DNA from: WTFY01 sp965220875
GTDB taxonomy: Bacteria; Pseudomonadota; Gammaproteobacteria; UBA4575
NCBI GenBank assembly: GCA_965220875.1
Contig: OZ244849.1
Location: 1,612,001 to 1,676,000, forward strand
Length of the DNA stretch: 64,000 nucleotides
Reading direction: 5' to 3'
The notes below the pieces were generated by a model. That model ran no database searches, had not been told where the DNA came from, and was given only the letters and a program-made list of their open reading frames with translations. The first letter of the stretch is position 1, and every line of letters starts with the position of its first letter. Shown in pieces: positions 37,313 to 45,518 of this stretch. Made by a program: the position numbers and the translations under genes.

Positions 37313-37993
37313 TCAGGCGATCGAGGCTGAACTGGCGTGCGCTTTACCGGATTCCTGTACGTGCTCGTCGCTAGTAAACACCTGTGTTGCCGTGTCTTCC
37401 ATCCGGTGCCTGACCCGGTCTATCACGCGGTCAAAATAGTTCACCATCAGCACTGCCGGGATCGCTATGGACAGGCCCATTGCCGTAGTCAGCAAGGCTT
37501 CCCAGATGCCGCCCGACAGGATGGAAGGATCCACCTTGCTGCCTGCCAGCTCCAGTTCACGGAAGACTTTTATCATGCCAAGCACGGTTCCCAGCAGTCC
37601 AAGCAGGGGGCTCAAGGCAGCGATGACTTCCAGGATTCGCAGGTAGCTCCTGAGTTTTTCGAGTTGCGCGCGGGCAACACGCAGGGTTTCTTCCCGCGCA
37701 TTTTCAACGGATGTCCCCAGTCTTGCCTGCAGCTGTACAAAGGCCGTGTGCAGGACTTTCGCCACAGGCTGGTTTCTGTTCCGAACCGTATCGATGGCTT
37801 TTTCCCGTTCATTCCTGTGCCATAACTGCAGGGCCTTCTCCGCAGTTCTGGACGATCCCGGGCGCAGCACGATGAACTGCCAGATTTTCAGCAGGATTAC
37901 TGCGGTTCCAATTACAGAGAAAACCAGGAGGACCAGTACGACCGGCCCGCCCAGGTTAAATAACAGTTCCAGGGAGCTTCGAAGTGCATTCAT
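37313..37993 (-). CDS. exbB: ExbB/MotA/TolQ family proton channel subunit
   Basis: The 226-residue product has three membrane segments (about 15-35, 115-145, 155-180), with the family block VIAALSPLLGLLGTVLGMIKVF and the following GGIWEALLTTAMGLSIAIPAVL. It is the first gene of exbB-exbD-exbD-tonB. The order resembles dedicated TonB systems beside a receptor rather than the tol-pal cluster, as no tolB or pal is present. I saw no Fur-like box in the 120 bases upstream. Confidence 0.93.
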   Translation of the reverse strand: MNALRSSLELLFNLGGPVVLVLLVFSVIGTAVILLKIWQFIVLRPGSSRTAEKALQLWHRNEREKAIDTVRNRNQPVAKVLHTAFVQLQARLGTSVENAREETLRVARAQLEKLRSYLRILEVIAALSPLLGLLGTVLGMIKVFRELELAGSKVDPSILSGGIWEALLTTAMGLSIAIPAVLMVNYFDRVIDRVRHRMEDTATQVFTSDEHVQESGKAHASSASIA

Positions 37994-38116
37994 ATCTACT
38001 GATTTATCCTTATTTTGTTGCGCTGTTGAGTATACAGGCCTTCTTATACTTGGTAAGTCCGCTCTTCATTGAACAAGGGCCGGTCAAGCCCGAGCCCATG
38101 CGTGCATAGTATAGAG

Positions 38117-41100
38117 TCATTCAAGAGGCATCGCATACTCTTCCAGCAGGCAGAAAGTGTTGGCCAGCTTCATTTGCTCGACTGTTCTGCATGAAATCTC
38201 CAGCAGCCCTGAATTTACGATGATTACAGCCAGGCACTGGGCACGGGAGATGGCTACGTTCAGGCGGTTTTTACTGTAAAGGAACTCGACGTTTCGGGGC
38301 AGGTCCTCGGCACTTGACGTCACCATGGAGATCAGTACGACGGGCGCCTCCTGTCCCTGGAATTTGTCTACCGTACCCACCCTCGCACCTTCGGGCAGCA
38401 GCGAACGAAGGTAGTTGGCCTGTACGTTGTAGGGGGTCACCACAAGGATGTCTTCCCGGCTGATGGGCCGTGCGCTGCCGTCCTGGTCCTTGAAGGACTG
38501 GCCCAGCAGCTCACCGTACATGGCTCGCACCAGCTCGCCTTCCTCGATGCTTTTCTGCGAACAGCCTTCGTGGTCTGCACTGGCCAGGACCAGGCCTTCA
38601 TTGGGCAGGTTCGAGCCGCGAAGGTTCAGGGTTCGCCGTGACGTGTTCTCGTGAGGCATCAGCTTGCCATCGTAGAACGCATCGGAAACAAAACGGCAGA
38701 TGCCGGGTCCCAGCCGGTAGCTCCTGTTCAGGAAAATACCCTGTTCAGGCGCGATGGTAGCCTCTTCCCCAAGCAGGAACTCGAGGACTGAAAGCCCGGC
38801 CTCGCCGGGATGCACTCCCTTGACCGGCTGGCCGAGCTGCATCTGATCTCCCACGAGGACGATGTTTCTTGCAGAGGACGCCATTGCGACAACGTTCGCT
38901 GTCGAGACCTGGCCGGCCTCGTCTATGAACAGGTAATCCAGTGCGTCCCGCATTCTCGCGTGCGAAAAAAGCCACGCCGTGCCGGCAAAGACATCCCTGT
39001 CCAGGTGAATATCCTCCACCCGGGTCTCGTTCGAGACCCATTCACTGTCAAAGAAGGTCTCTTCGTTGCCCCTCGTTGCCTTTTTCACCCCGTGGAAGCC
39101 TACGCTCTTTCCTGCCGCGGTCTTCTCCACACGAGACAGCAGGTTGTGAATGGCCTTGTGGGAATTCGATGAAATGCCGATTTTCTTTCCCTGCCGGATC
39201 AGTTCGACAATCACGTGACCGGCTATATGGGTCTTGCCTGAGCCGGGTGGGCCCTGGATGAACAGGTAGCTGTCCTGCAGCCCGGCGATGGCCCGGAATG
39301 TCTCGGCCTTCATGTCCCGTGATGTAACAATGGGTGTTCCGGGCGTCCTGCCATCAATCCGCGGCAGCCTGCGACCCAGGAGCTCGGTCGCCGCAAAGGT
39401 TTTGCCGGGGTTCCTGGTAACATTTTCCACGTACCTGCAGATTGCCGACTGAATGCCCTGGCTGTTGACCGGACCAGGGGGTCCGGCAGTAAACCGGGCA
39501 GGCGGCGGCTCCGTGTTCGACCTTCGTCCGATCCGTACAATGCGGCGGTTCTCATCCAGCTCTAGGACCCTGCCGGCAGGCTGCATGTTGGCCACGTTTA
39601 CGACGGGGCTGCCCGTTCTCAGCTTGCATTCCTGCGGAGGGAATTTGAATGTGTGGATGACGGTCGGCCCATGCACCTGCGGAGGCCCGATCTGCTGCAG
39701 GCCTCCCAGGCACTCGGCATCTTCAATCAGTTCATCCTCAAGCTTGTTCTGGCGTTCAAACCTGTCCCACCACTGCGATTTGGTCTCGCGCTGGTGGAAT
39801 TCCAGGAGATGGGTCAACCTTTCGTTTATTGCAGGGGATTCAAGCGGCTGTTTTTCAAGGATTCCCCGGACATTCTCGTGGCTGGCACCCGATGCCTTCA
39901 GCTGCCGTGCTGCGTTCAGCACGGGTTCGGCCTGAAGCGCAAACCAGGGAGTACCATCTGGCCTTAACGTCAGCAGCCAGTCACGCAGCATCCGGGTGGA
40001 AGTGCAGTCCACCTGGTTGTAATCGGCGATGTCCTGCAGCAGGGACGCCTCGCCGGATTCACACCATTCGTTGTAGACGAGGATGCTGTCAACGGCGGTC
40101 GCAACAGGATCCGTCCGCCTGCCCGAATAAAAAATCTCGAGGTTCTTGATGGAGTAGCCCGGCTCTGATGAGCGCAGGCTTTCCCGGACAACCAGGTACA
40201 GGTCTACGAACTTCTGCTCACGAAGCAGGCAGTCCAGTTGCTTTTCACAGGCTGCATAGCGGCCTGAAAGGCGTTTCAGCGCGGACACCTCGTAGTGGCC
40301 GTAGTGGTAGACATAGGCATGCGGGTGCCTGGCAAGATGATCTTCCAGAAAGCCCATGAACCGCTTGAAGGCTTCTTTTTCTTCTTCGTGGTCGTGTGCC
40401 CAGAACTGCTCGAACACGGCCTCTCCACCGGACATGCGGTGCAGTCCGAACAGGTATTCCAGGCCATTCGGATGCAGGGGATTGCCTTCCATGTCAAAAA
40501 ACAGGTCACCATCATCCGGTTCGGGCATGCGTGCAAGACCCTTGCGTGGTGCAAAGGGAATCACCTCGCATGCATCCCTGCCCGTTCTGTTCTTGACGGC
40601 CTGCAAGGCAGCCTGCTGGCGAAGCCGAAGGAAAACATCCTGGTTCAGGTCCGCAACCTCCAGCTCCACAGGGGTCTTCGCGAGCTGTGCAACGGTGTGA
40701 ATACCGGCTTTTTGAAGCTTGTTCAGCTGTGTGCGCCGGATGCCCGCCACCAGGCTCAGGTGGTCATCGGATTCCCAGCGTGAGGTGCAATGGGGCTCCC
40801 ATGGACAGAACCTGCAGTGAGCACAGGGCTCGGGATAGGGATTGACGGGCTGTGCTCGCATATGGGCTTCGAAACGCTGCCTGGTGCGCAGGTAATAGGC
40901 AAAAAAATCAGAGACCTTGAAGGCCTGGTTTTCCTTGTTTCCCGTAAACAGATGCATGTTCAAAGGAAGCACGCCTTGAATGCCGGCAAGCATCTCCGAG
41001 TAGGCACACAGCTGAATGATGTGCTTGGGCCGGGCCGTCCGGGCCAGCTTGGTATCCAGCACCTCGTAGCTGAAACGGCCAAGGCTGGAGGGCACGTCGC

Positions 41101-41452
41101 ATTTGATCAGGAAGTCCGAATAACCGCACCAGGGCTCTTCCAGGAAAGCTGCCTGGTAGATCACTTCCGCCCCTTCAGCAATGGCCTCTGCGGTGGATTC
41201 GGCCTGTTTCTCCAGGGTGGTGCCACGCGGGATTTCCCTGACGTCCGCTCCCGTCGATCTCAGGTGGTCCAGGTACTTCCCTTCATGCTCAAGGCCTTTT
41301 TTCCATAGAAGCCTCTCGACAGGACCGGGGCTTTTCCTGTCCAGCTTCTCTGTCAGGTTTCGGGTATCGAGCCAGCTGGCATGGGGACACTCGAGGAATG
41401 TGACGAGGTCCGACGGAGAATAGCGAATATGGCCAGAGTCGAGTAACTGCAT
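38117..41452 (-). CDS. TM0106-type RecB-like nuclease + RNase H-like exonuclease + SF1 helicase
   Basis: The 1111-residue product joins three enzyme modules. Residues 1-230 are a Cas4/RecB-type PD-(D/E)XK nuclease: Asp113 in GYSDFLIK, Glu130...Asp133-x-Lys135 in YEVLDTK, Gln148xxxTyr151, and Cys22 with Cys210, 213, 216 and 222 as probable Fe-S ligands. Residues about 315-495 look like an RNase H-fold DEDD exonuclease (LFFDMEGNP with Asp320/Glu322; DYNQVDC with Asp478/Asp482). Residues about 700-1111 are a Dna2/Upf1-like SF1 helicase: Walker A IQGPPGSGKTH at 733-742, YLFIDEAGQ, GDQMQLGQPV, VDKFQGQEAPVV, and NVAISRAQ. It stands alone between exbB and bfd. The role (repair, replication-end processing or defence) is unknown. 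Confidence 0.88.
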   Translation of the reverse strand: MQLLDSGHIRYSPSDLVTFLECPHASWLDTRNLTEKLDRKSPGPVERLLWKKGLEHEGKYLDHLRSTGADVREIPRGTTLEKQAESTAEAIAEGAEVIYQAAFLEEPWCGYSDFLIKCDVPSSLGRFSYEVLDTKLARTARPKHIIQLCAYSEMLAGIQGVLPLNMHLFTGNKENQAFKVSDFFAYYLRTRQRFEAHMRAQPVNPYPEPCAHCRFCPWEPHCTSRWESDDHLSLVAGIRRTQLNKLQKAGIHTVAQLAKTPVELEVADLNQDVFLRLRQQAALQAVKNRTGRDACEVIPFAPRKGLARMPEPDDGDLFFDMEGNPLHPNGLEYLFGLHRMSGGEAVFEQFWAHDHEEEKEAFKRFMGFLEDHLARHPHAYVYHYGHYEVSALKRLSGRYAACEKQLDCLLREQKFVDLYLVVRESLRSSEPGYSIKNLEIFYSGRRTDPVATAVDSILVYNEWCESGEASLLQDIADYNQVDCTSTRMLRDWLLTLRPDGTPWFALQAEPVLNAARQLKASGASHENVRGILEKQPLESPAINERLTHLLEFHQRETKSQWWDRFERQNKLEDELIEDAECLGGLQQIGPPQVHGPTVIHTFKFPPQECKLRTGSPVVNVANMQPAGRVLELDENRRIVRIGRRSNTEPPPARFTAGPPGPVNSQGIQSAICRYVENVTRNPGKTFAATELLGRRLPRIDGRTPGTPIVTSRDMKAETFRAIAGLQDSYLFIQGPPGSGKTHIAGHVIVELIRQGKKIGISSNSHKAIHNLLSRVEKTAAGKSVGFHGVKKATRGNEETFFDSEWVSNETRVEDIHLDRDVFAGTAWLFSHARMRDALDYLFIDEAGQVSTANVVAMASSARNIVLVGDQMQLGQPVKGVHPGEAGLSVLEFLLGEEATIAPEQGIFLNRSYRLGPGICRFVSDAFYDGKLMPHENTSRRTLNLRGSNLPNEGLVLASADHEGCSQKSIEEGELVRAMYGELLGQSFKDQDGSARPISREDILVVTPYNVQANYLRSLLPEGARVGTVDKFQGQEAPVVLISMVTSSAEDLPRNVEFLYSKNRLNVAISRAQCLAVIIVNSGLLEISCRTVEQMKLANTFCLLEEYAMPLE

Positions 41453-41612
41453 TGCTTTACCCTGCAGGACAGGTGCTGTATCCCGGGCTCACGATAAAGC
41501 CGGCAGTCCTGTGAACCGCACTGGGACAGCAAGGACCGGGTCAACGGCATGCGCACCACCCTGGATCCTGTCCAGTATGCGTGGTGGTGTTTATCGAGTC
41601 AAAGACTGATGT

Positions 41613-41861
41613 CTAGAAATTGATGGCTTGCTGCAGGGGAGGGGCCTGGGTTTTTGAAACCAGTTCCTGCTTGCAGGCGTTTTCAGGCTGGGATGCATTG
41701 TGCAGCACAGTATCCATGATGGACTGCGCTTCCGAGCGACAGATTTCACAGCTGGTCCCGACACCCAGAACCTCGCCGAGGGCATCCAGGTCCTTGCAAC
41801 CACCCGCCACAGCAGCAACAATTTCTGCTTCTTTCACGGCATGACACAGGCAGACATACAT
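41613..41861 (-). CDS. bfd: Bacterioferritin-associated ferredoxin
   Basis: Bfd is a [2Fe-2S] protein that reduces ferric iron stored in bacterioferritin for release. The 82-residue product has the four ligands Cys4, Cys6, Cys38 and Cys41 (MYVCLC...SCEIC) in the Bfd spacing. It diverges from bfr, with a Fur-like box between them. The C-terminal 25 residues are variable. The gene is small but the Cys pattern is distinctive. Confidence 0.92.
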   Translation of the reverse strand: MYVCLCHAVKEAEIVAAVAGGCKDLDALGEVLGVGTSCEICRSEAQSIMDTVLHNASQPENACKQELVSKTQAPPLQQAINF

Positions 41862-41906
41862 AATGAGCGATTATAAACACGAATGAGTTTTAGTTGCAAT
41901 AGAGAA

Positions 41907-41921
41907 CGATAATAATTCTTA
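41907..41921. promoter_or_regulatory. Candidate Fur box between bfd and bfr
   Basis: CGATAAT-A-ATTCTTA matches the 7-1-7 form of the Fur consensus (TGATAAT-N-ATTATCA) at 11 of 14 positions. It lies 46 bases from the bfd start and about 100 from bfr, in a 161-base divergent spacer. Iron regulation of bfd by Fur is known in enterobacteria and pseudomonads; here it is inferred. Confidence 0.6.
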
Positions 41922-42022
41922 TTTCCGAACAGATTTTCGTATATATTCAAGACATTACAGCAAACCATGTACAACCTGACGTGCTTGATGCATACTTGGG
42001 CTACATCAATATCAAGAGTCCT

Positions 42023-42496
42023 ATGAAACCAGAAAACACAGAAATAATTGCACACCTGAACCGGGTGCTGAAGAACGAGTTGACGGCAATCAACCAGTAT
42101 TTTCTGCATGCCAAGATGTACAGGGACTGGGGCCTGCATCGTATTGCAGAGCATGAACACGACGAATCCATCGATGAGATGAAGCATGCGGACAAGCTGA
42201 TCGAGCGCATCCTGTTTCTTGAAGGGATACCCAACATGCAGGATCTGGGCAAGCTGTATGTGGGTGAGAACGCAAAAGAAATGCTGGAATGTGACCTGAG
42301 ACTGGAAATGGAAGCCATCCCTGTCTTGCGTGAATCCATCGCCTATTCGGAATCCATCAGTGACTTTGTCAGCCGGGAGTTGTTCGAGGAAATCCTGGAA
42401 TCAGAGGAAGGGCATATCGACTGGCTGGAAACCCAGCTTGCTCTGATCGACAAAGTGGGTATCGAGAATTATCTCCAGGAGCAGATGCACGAATAA
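42023..42496 (+). CDS. bfr: Bacterioferritin
   Basis: Bacterioferritin stores iron in a 24-mer with haem at dimer interfaces. With the ATG at 42023 the product is 157 residues, the family length; the frame is open 14 codons further without similarity. Ferroxidase residues are visible (Glu in NELTAINQYF, ExxH in DEMKHAD, Glu...HID in ESEEGHIDWL), and the haem ligand Met is in IDEMKHAD (near 52). A weak AAGAG site precedes the ATG. It is divergent from bfd. Confidence 0.94.
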   Translation: MKPENTEIIAHLNRVLKNELTAINQYFLHAKMYRDWGLHRIAEHEHDESIDEMKHADKLIERILFLEGIPNMQDLGKLYVGENAKEMLECDLRLEMEAIPVLRESIAYSESISDFVSRELFEEILESEEGHIDWLETQLALIDKVGIENYLQEQMHE

Positions 42497-42797
42497 GTGC
42501 GAAGCATGAGTCGAGCACTGGTTGCCCTTGTTTCGGGTTTCTGGGAACTCGCATGGATGCTCCGAAATCCCTGCCAAACATTCCGGCCCGGCCAATCCAG
42601 CCGGTGGGCGCGCCTGCATCCGTTCATCCCCCGGCGTGTAAATTCATTACAGGGGTGTACAAGCCCTGTAGAATCAGTCACATCTTTGCATATGGTTCCT
42701 TTCAGTCAGCAGTGAAACGGCATGCCTGCGGCCCGGCTGGACCTGTGCTGCAGGGTGACTGCCCGATCGGGAAGGGCTGCGAGTCAGGAGGTGCAGC
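42497..42797. other. Spacer between bfr and the AddB-like gene
   Basis: Just over 300 bases with no credible ORF and no strong hairpin. Its 3' end contains the AGGAGGT ribosome site (42786-42792) of the next gene. I see no clear promoter. Confidence 0.4.
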
Positions 42798-45518
42798 TTG
42801 GTCAGGCCGATGACTTCTTCGTATCAGGACGTGTTCGATGCCCTCAGGCGCGGGGTAACAATTCTTACCGGGCACAAGCGGCTGGCCGGGGCCTTGCGGC
42901 AGAGCTTCGAGTTTGCTGAGGCCGGTCAAGGGCGTGAGGTCTGGCCCACTCCGCAAGTGATGCCCTGGGCAGACTGGTTGCAGGGCATCTGGGAAGAAAT
43001 CCTGGTATCAGGCGGCATTTCGGCCCATGAGCATCTGCTTGCACCCGTGCAGGAAAGGCATTTATGGCAGGACATCATCGTCGACAGCATGCCGGAGCAG
43101 CCGCTTCAGCAGGTCCCGGGGACCGTGGAACTGGTGCAGGAGGCCTGGCAGCTGGTCCATTCATGGCATTTGCCGTTGACCAGGCAGCGGTTCCGGTACA
43201 ACAGCGACAGCGAAGCCTTCCTGAACTGGGCCATGAAATTCAATGCCCGGTGTGAGCGCAAGCACTGGTTGCCTTCGGACCTTCTTGCAGCCCGGTTGCT
43301 GCGTGAAAACAGGGCATTAACGCGGGTATTGCCTGATGAGCTGATCCTGTTCGGTTTCGAAGCACTGACTCCCCGGGAGGAATCGCTCGTCCAGGCGCTG
43401 GTCGAGTCGGGTTGCAAGGTCAGCTGGATGAAACCTGCCGGCATGCAAGGTACGGCCTGCATGACTGCATGCAATGATGAAAGGCAGGAGGCGGAATGCA
43501 TGGCGAGGTGGGTTCGTGCGAGGCTTGAGGAAAAGGCTGCGGCACAGGTTGGGATCGTGGTTCCGGACTTCGCTGAAAACCGTCAACTCGTCATCAATGC
43601 CCTGGACCGGATCCTGGTCCCGCATGCCGTGCAACCGGGCTCTCATCCAAACTCCCGGCCTTACAATCTTTCTCTTGGCTTGCCCCTGAGCGACTTTCCT
43701 GTCGTAGGCACGGCATTGAGGCTGCTGCGGCTGCTTGACCGGGTCATTGCCATGGATGAGCTCTCGAGATTACTGCGCTCGCCCTTTGTCTCCGGGTGGA
43801 AAGAGGAAGCCGGTTCCAGGGCAATGCTGGACAGCAGGCTGAGGGAAACGGGTGCACCGGGTGTGGAACTGAAGGCCTTGCGCTATCACGCATCACGGCC
43901 CGGGAGACCCTATTCATGTCCCTTGCTCGCAGAAAACCTCGACGTCTGGGACAGGACGGCCTGGGACTGCCCGCGCACCGATACACCCGGGGGGTGGTCG
44001 GAAAACTTCGCGGGTCTGCTGGAGGCCGTCGGCTGGCCCAAAGGGCGTCCAGTGTCGAGCGAGGAATACCAGAGCGTCGAGGCATGGCGCAAGCTCTTGT
44101 CGGCATTTGCCTCGCTGGACCCGATCACGGGCTCGATGAACGCATCGACGGCACTGGGCCGGTTGACACGCATGGCCAGGGAAAGGATTTTCCAGCCCCA
44201 GACCGGTTTCGCACCCGTGCAGGTGCTGGGTGTTGTCCAGTCCAGCTGGCAGCAGTTCGATCATTTATGGGTGATGGGCATGCATGACGGGGTTTGGCCG
44301 CCGCCCTCGCGGCCAAACCCGTTTATCCCCTTACCGGTCCAGCGGGATGCCGGGCTGCCGCGTTCAAGCGAAACCCTTGCACTGCAGGCCGCACAGTCGC
44401 TTTCAGACAGGTTGCTGGAAAGTGCCGGGGAGATCGTCATGAGCTTTCCCGAACGAAGCGGTGACGAGGAACTGAGGCCCAGCCCGTTGTTTGCCCACCT
44501 GCCTTCAAGAGACCCCGCGTCCCTGCACCTGTCGTCATCTGCGCTCTGGAGGGACACCGTGCATGCGAGTGCAAGGTTGAACAGGTTCGAGGAGAGTCAC
44601 GTGGCGGTGGCTGATGCCGGTCGCGTAAAGGGCGGGAGCGCTGTTTTCAAGCTCCAGGCTGCATGCCCGTTTCGGGCTTTTGCGGAACTCAGGCTCGGGG
44701 CCCGTGACTTGCGGCAATCGAACATCGGCCTGGATTCCATGGCGCGCGGATTGCTGGTCCACCGTATCCTTGAAAAAATCTGGGGAAACCTGGGTACCAG
44801 CAGGAAGCTTGCTGCCATGAAAAGTGCCCCCCTGGCAGATTTCGTACGGGCTACTGTGAACGAGGTAATGGATGAGACTGCCGGAAAATATCCGCAGGGT
44901 TTCATGACCCGTTTCAGGGAGATCGAGGCCGAGCGACTTTGCCGGCAGGTCCATGAATGGCTGGAGCAGGAAAAGGGCAGGGAGCCGTTTCGGGTGGTCG
45001 AAAGAGAGGTGGAGTGCGAAGCCACTGCCGGAGGGATCAGGGTTCATCTGAAGATTGACCGCGTTGATGAGCTTGAGGACGGCAGGCGCGTGGTGATCGA
45101 TTACAAGACAGGGAATGTCAGGGCCAGCCAGTGGTTTGGTGAAAGGCCCGATGAGCCTCAACTGCCGCTCTACAGCATGGTGTTCCAGGAGGATGTTGCC
45201 GGTGTGCTCATCGCGCAGGTAAAGGCCGGGGCCATGGGATTCAGGGGCGTGGTCGAGGAGGAGGCATTGGTGGCCGGGGCCATGCACTGGCAAAAAATGC
45301 CCGGCGCATCGGAGTCCAGTTCCTGGCAGGAGCTGCTCGAGCAATGGCGCGCGACAATGGAAAGGCTTGGTGCGGATTTCCGTGCAGGGAGTGCGCGCGT
45401 GGACCCGAAGCACCCTACCGCCACGTGCACATACTGTGCGCTTGGGTCCCTGTGCCGGATTCATGAGCTCAAGGCCCGGGAAAATGCCCCAGACGATCAG
45501 GAAGTTTTCAATGGCTAG
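42798..45518 (+). CDS. AddB-like PD-(D/E)XK nuclease, probable DNA repair protein
   Basis: The 906-residue product has a helicase-like body without intact Walker motifs and a C-terminal PD-(D/E)XK nuclease (about 635-906: RVDELEDGRRVVIDYKTGN with Asp and Lys, and the CTYCALGSLCRIHE Fe-S cysteines near the end). This is the layout of AddB, or of the 'probable DNA repair protein' family found in many beta- and gammaproteobacteria that use an AddAB-like pair. The start is TTG 42798: AGGAGGT lies six bases before it, while the next ATG (42810) is further from the site. Its last eight bases overlap the helicase gene. Confidence 0.85.
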   Translation: MVRPMTSSYQDVFDALRRGVTILTGHKRLAGALRQSFEFAEAGQGREVWPTPQVMPWADWLQGIWEEILVSGGISAHEHLLAPVQERHLWQDIIVDSMPEQPLQQVPGTVELVQEAWQLVHSWHLPLTRQRFRYNSDSEAFLNWAMKFNARCERKHWLPSDLLAARLLRENRALTRVLPDELILFGFEALTPREESLVQALVESGCKVSWMKPAGMQGTACMTACNDERQEAECMARWVRARLEEKAAAQVGIVVPDFAENRQLVINALDRILVPHAVQPGSHPNSRPYNLSLGLPLSDFPVVGTALRLLRLLDRVIAMDELSRLLRSPFVSGWKEEAGSRAMLDSRLRETGAPGVELKALRYHASRPGRPYSCPLLAENLDVWDRTAWDCPRTDTPGGWSENFAGLLEAVGWPKGRPVSSEEYQSVEAWRKLLSAFASLDPITGSMNASTALGRLTRMARERIFQPQTGFAPVQVLGVVQSSWQQFDHLWVMGMHDGVWPPPSRPNPFIPLPVQRDAGLPRSSETLALQAAQSLSDRLLESAGEIVMSFPERSGDEELRPSPLFAHLPSRDPASLHLSSSALWRDTVHASARLNRFEESHVAVADAGRVKGGSAVFKLQAACPFRAFAELRLGARDLRQSNIGLDSMARGLLVHRILEKIWGNLGTSRKLAAMKSAPLADFVRATVNEVMDETAGKYPQGFMTRFREIEAERLCRQVHEWLEQEKGREPFRVVEREVECEATAGGIRVHLKIDRVDELEDGRRVVIDYKTGNVRASQWFGERPDEPQLPLYSMVFQEDVAGVLIAQVKAGAMGFRGVVEEEALVAGAMHWQKMPGASESSSWQELLEQWRATMERLGADFRAGSARVDPKHPTATCTYCALGSLCRIHELKARENAPDDQEVFNG

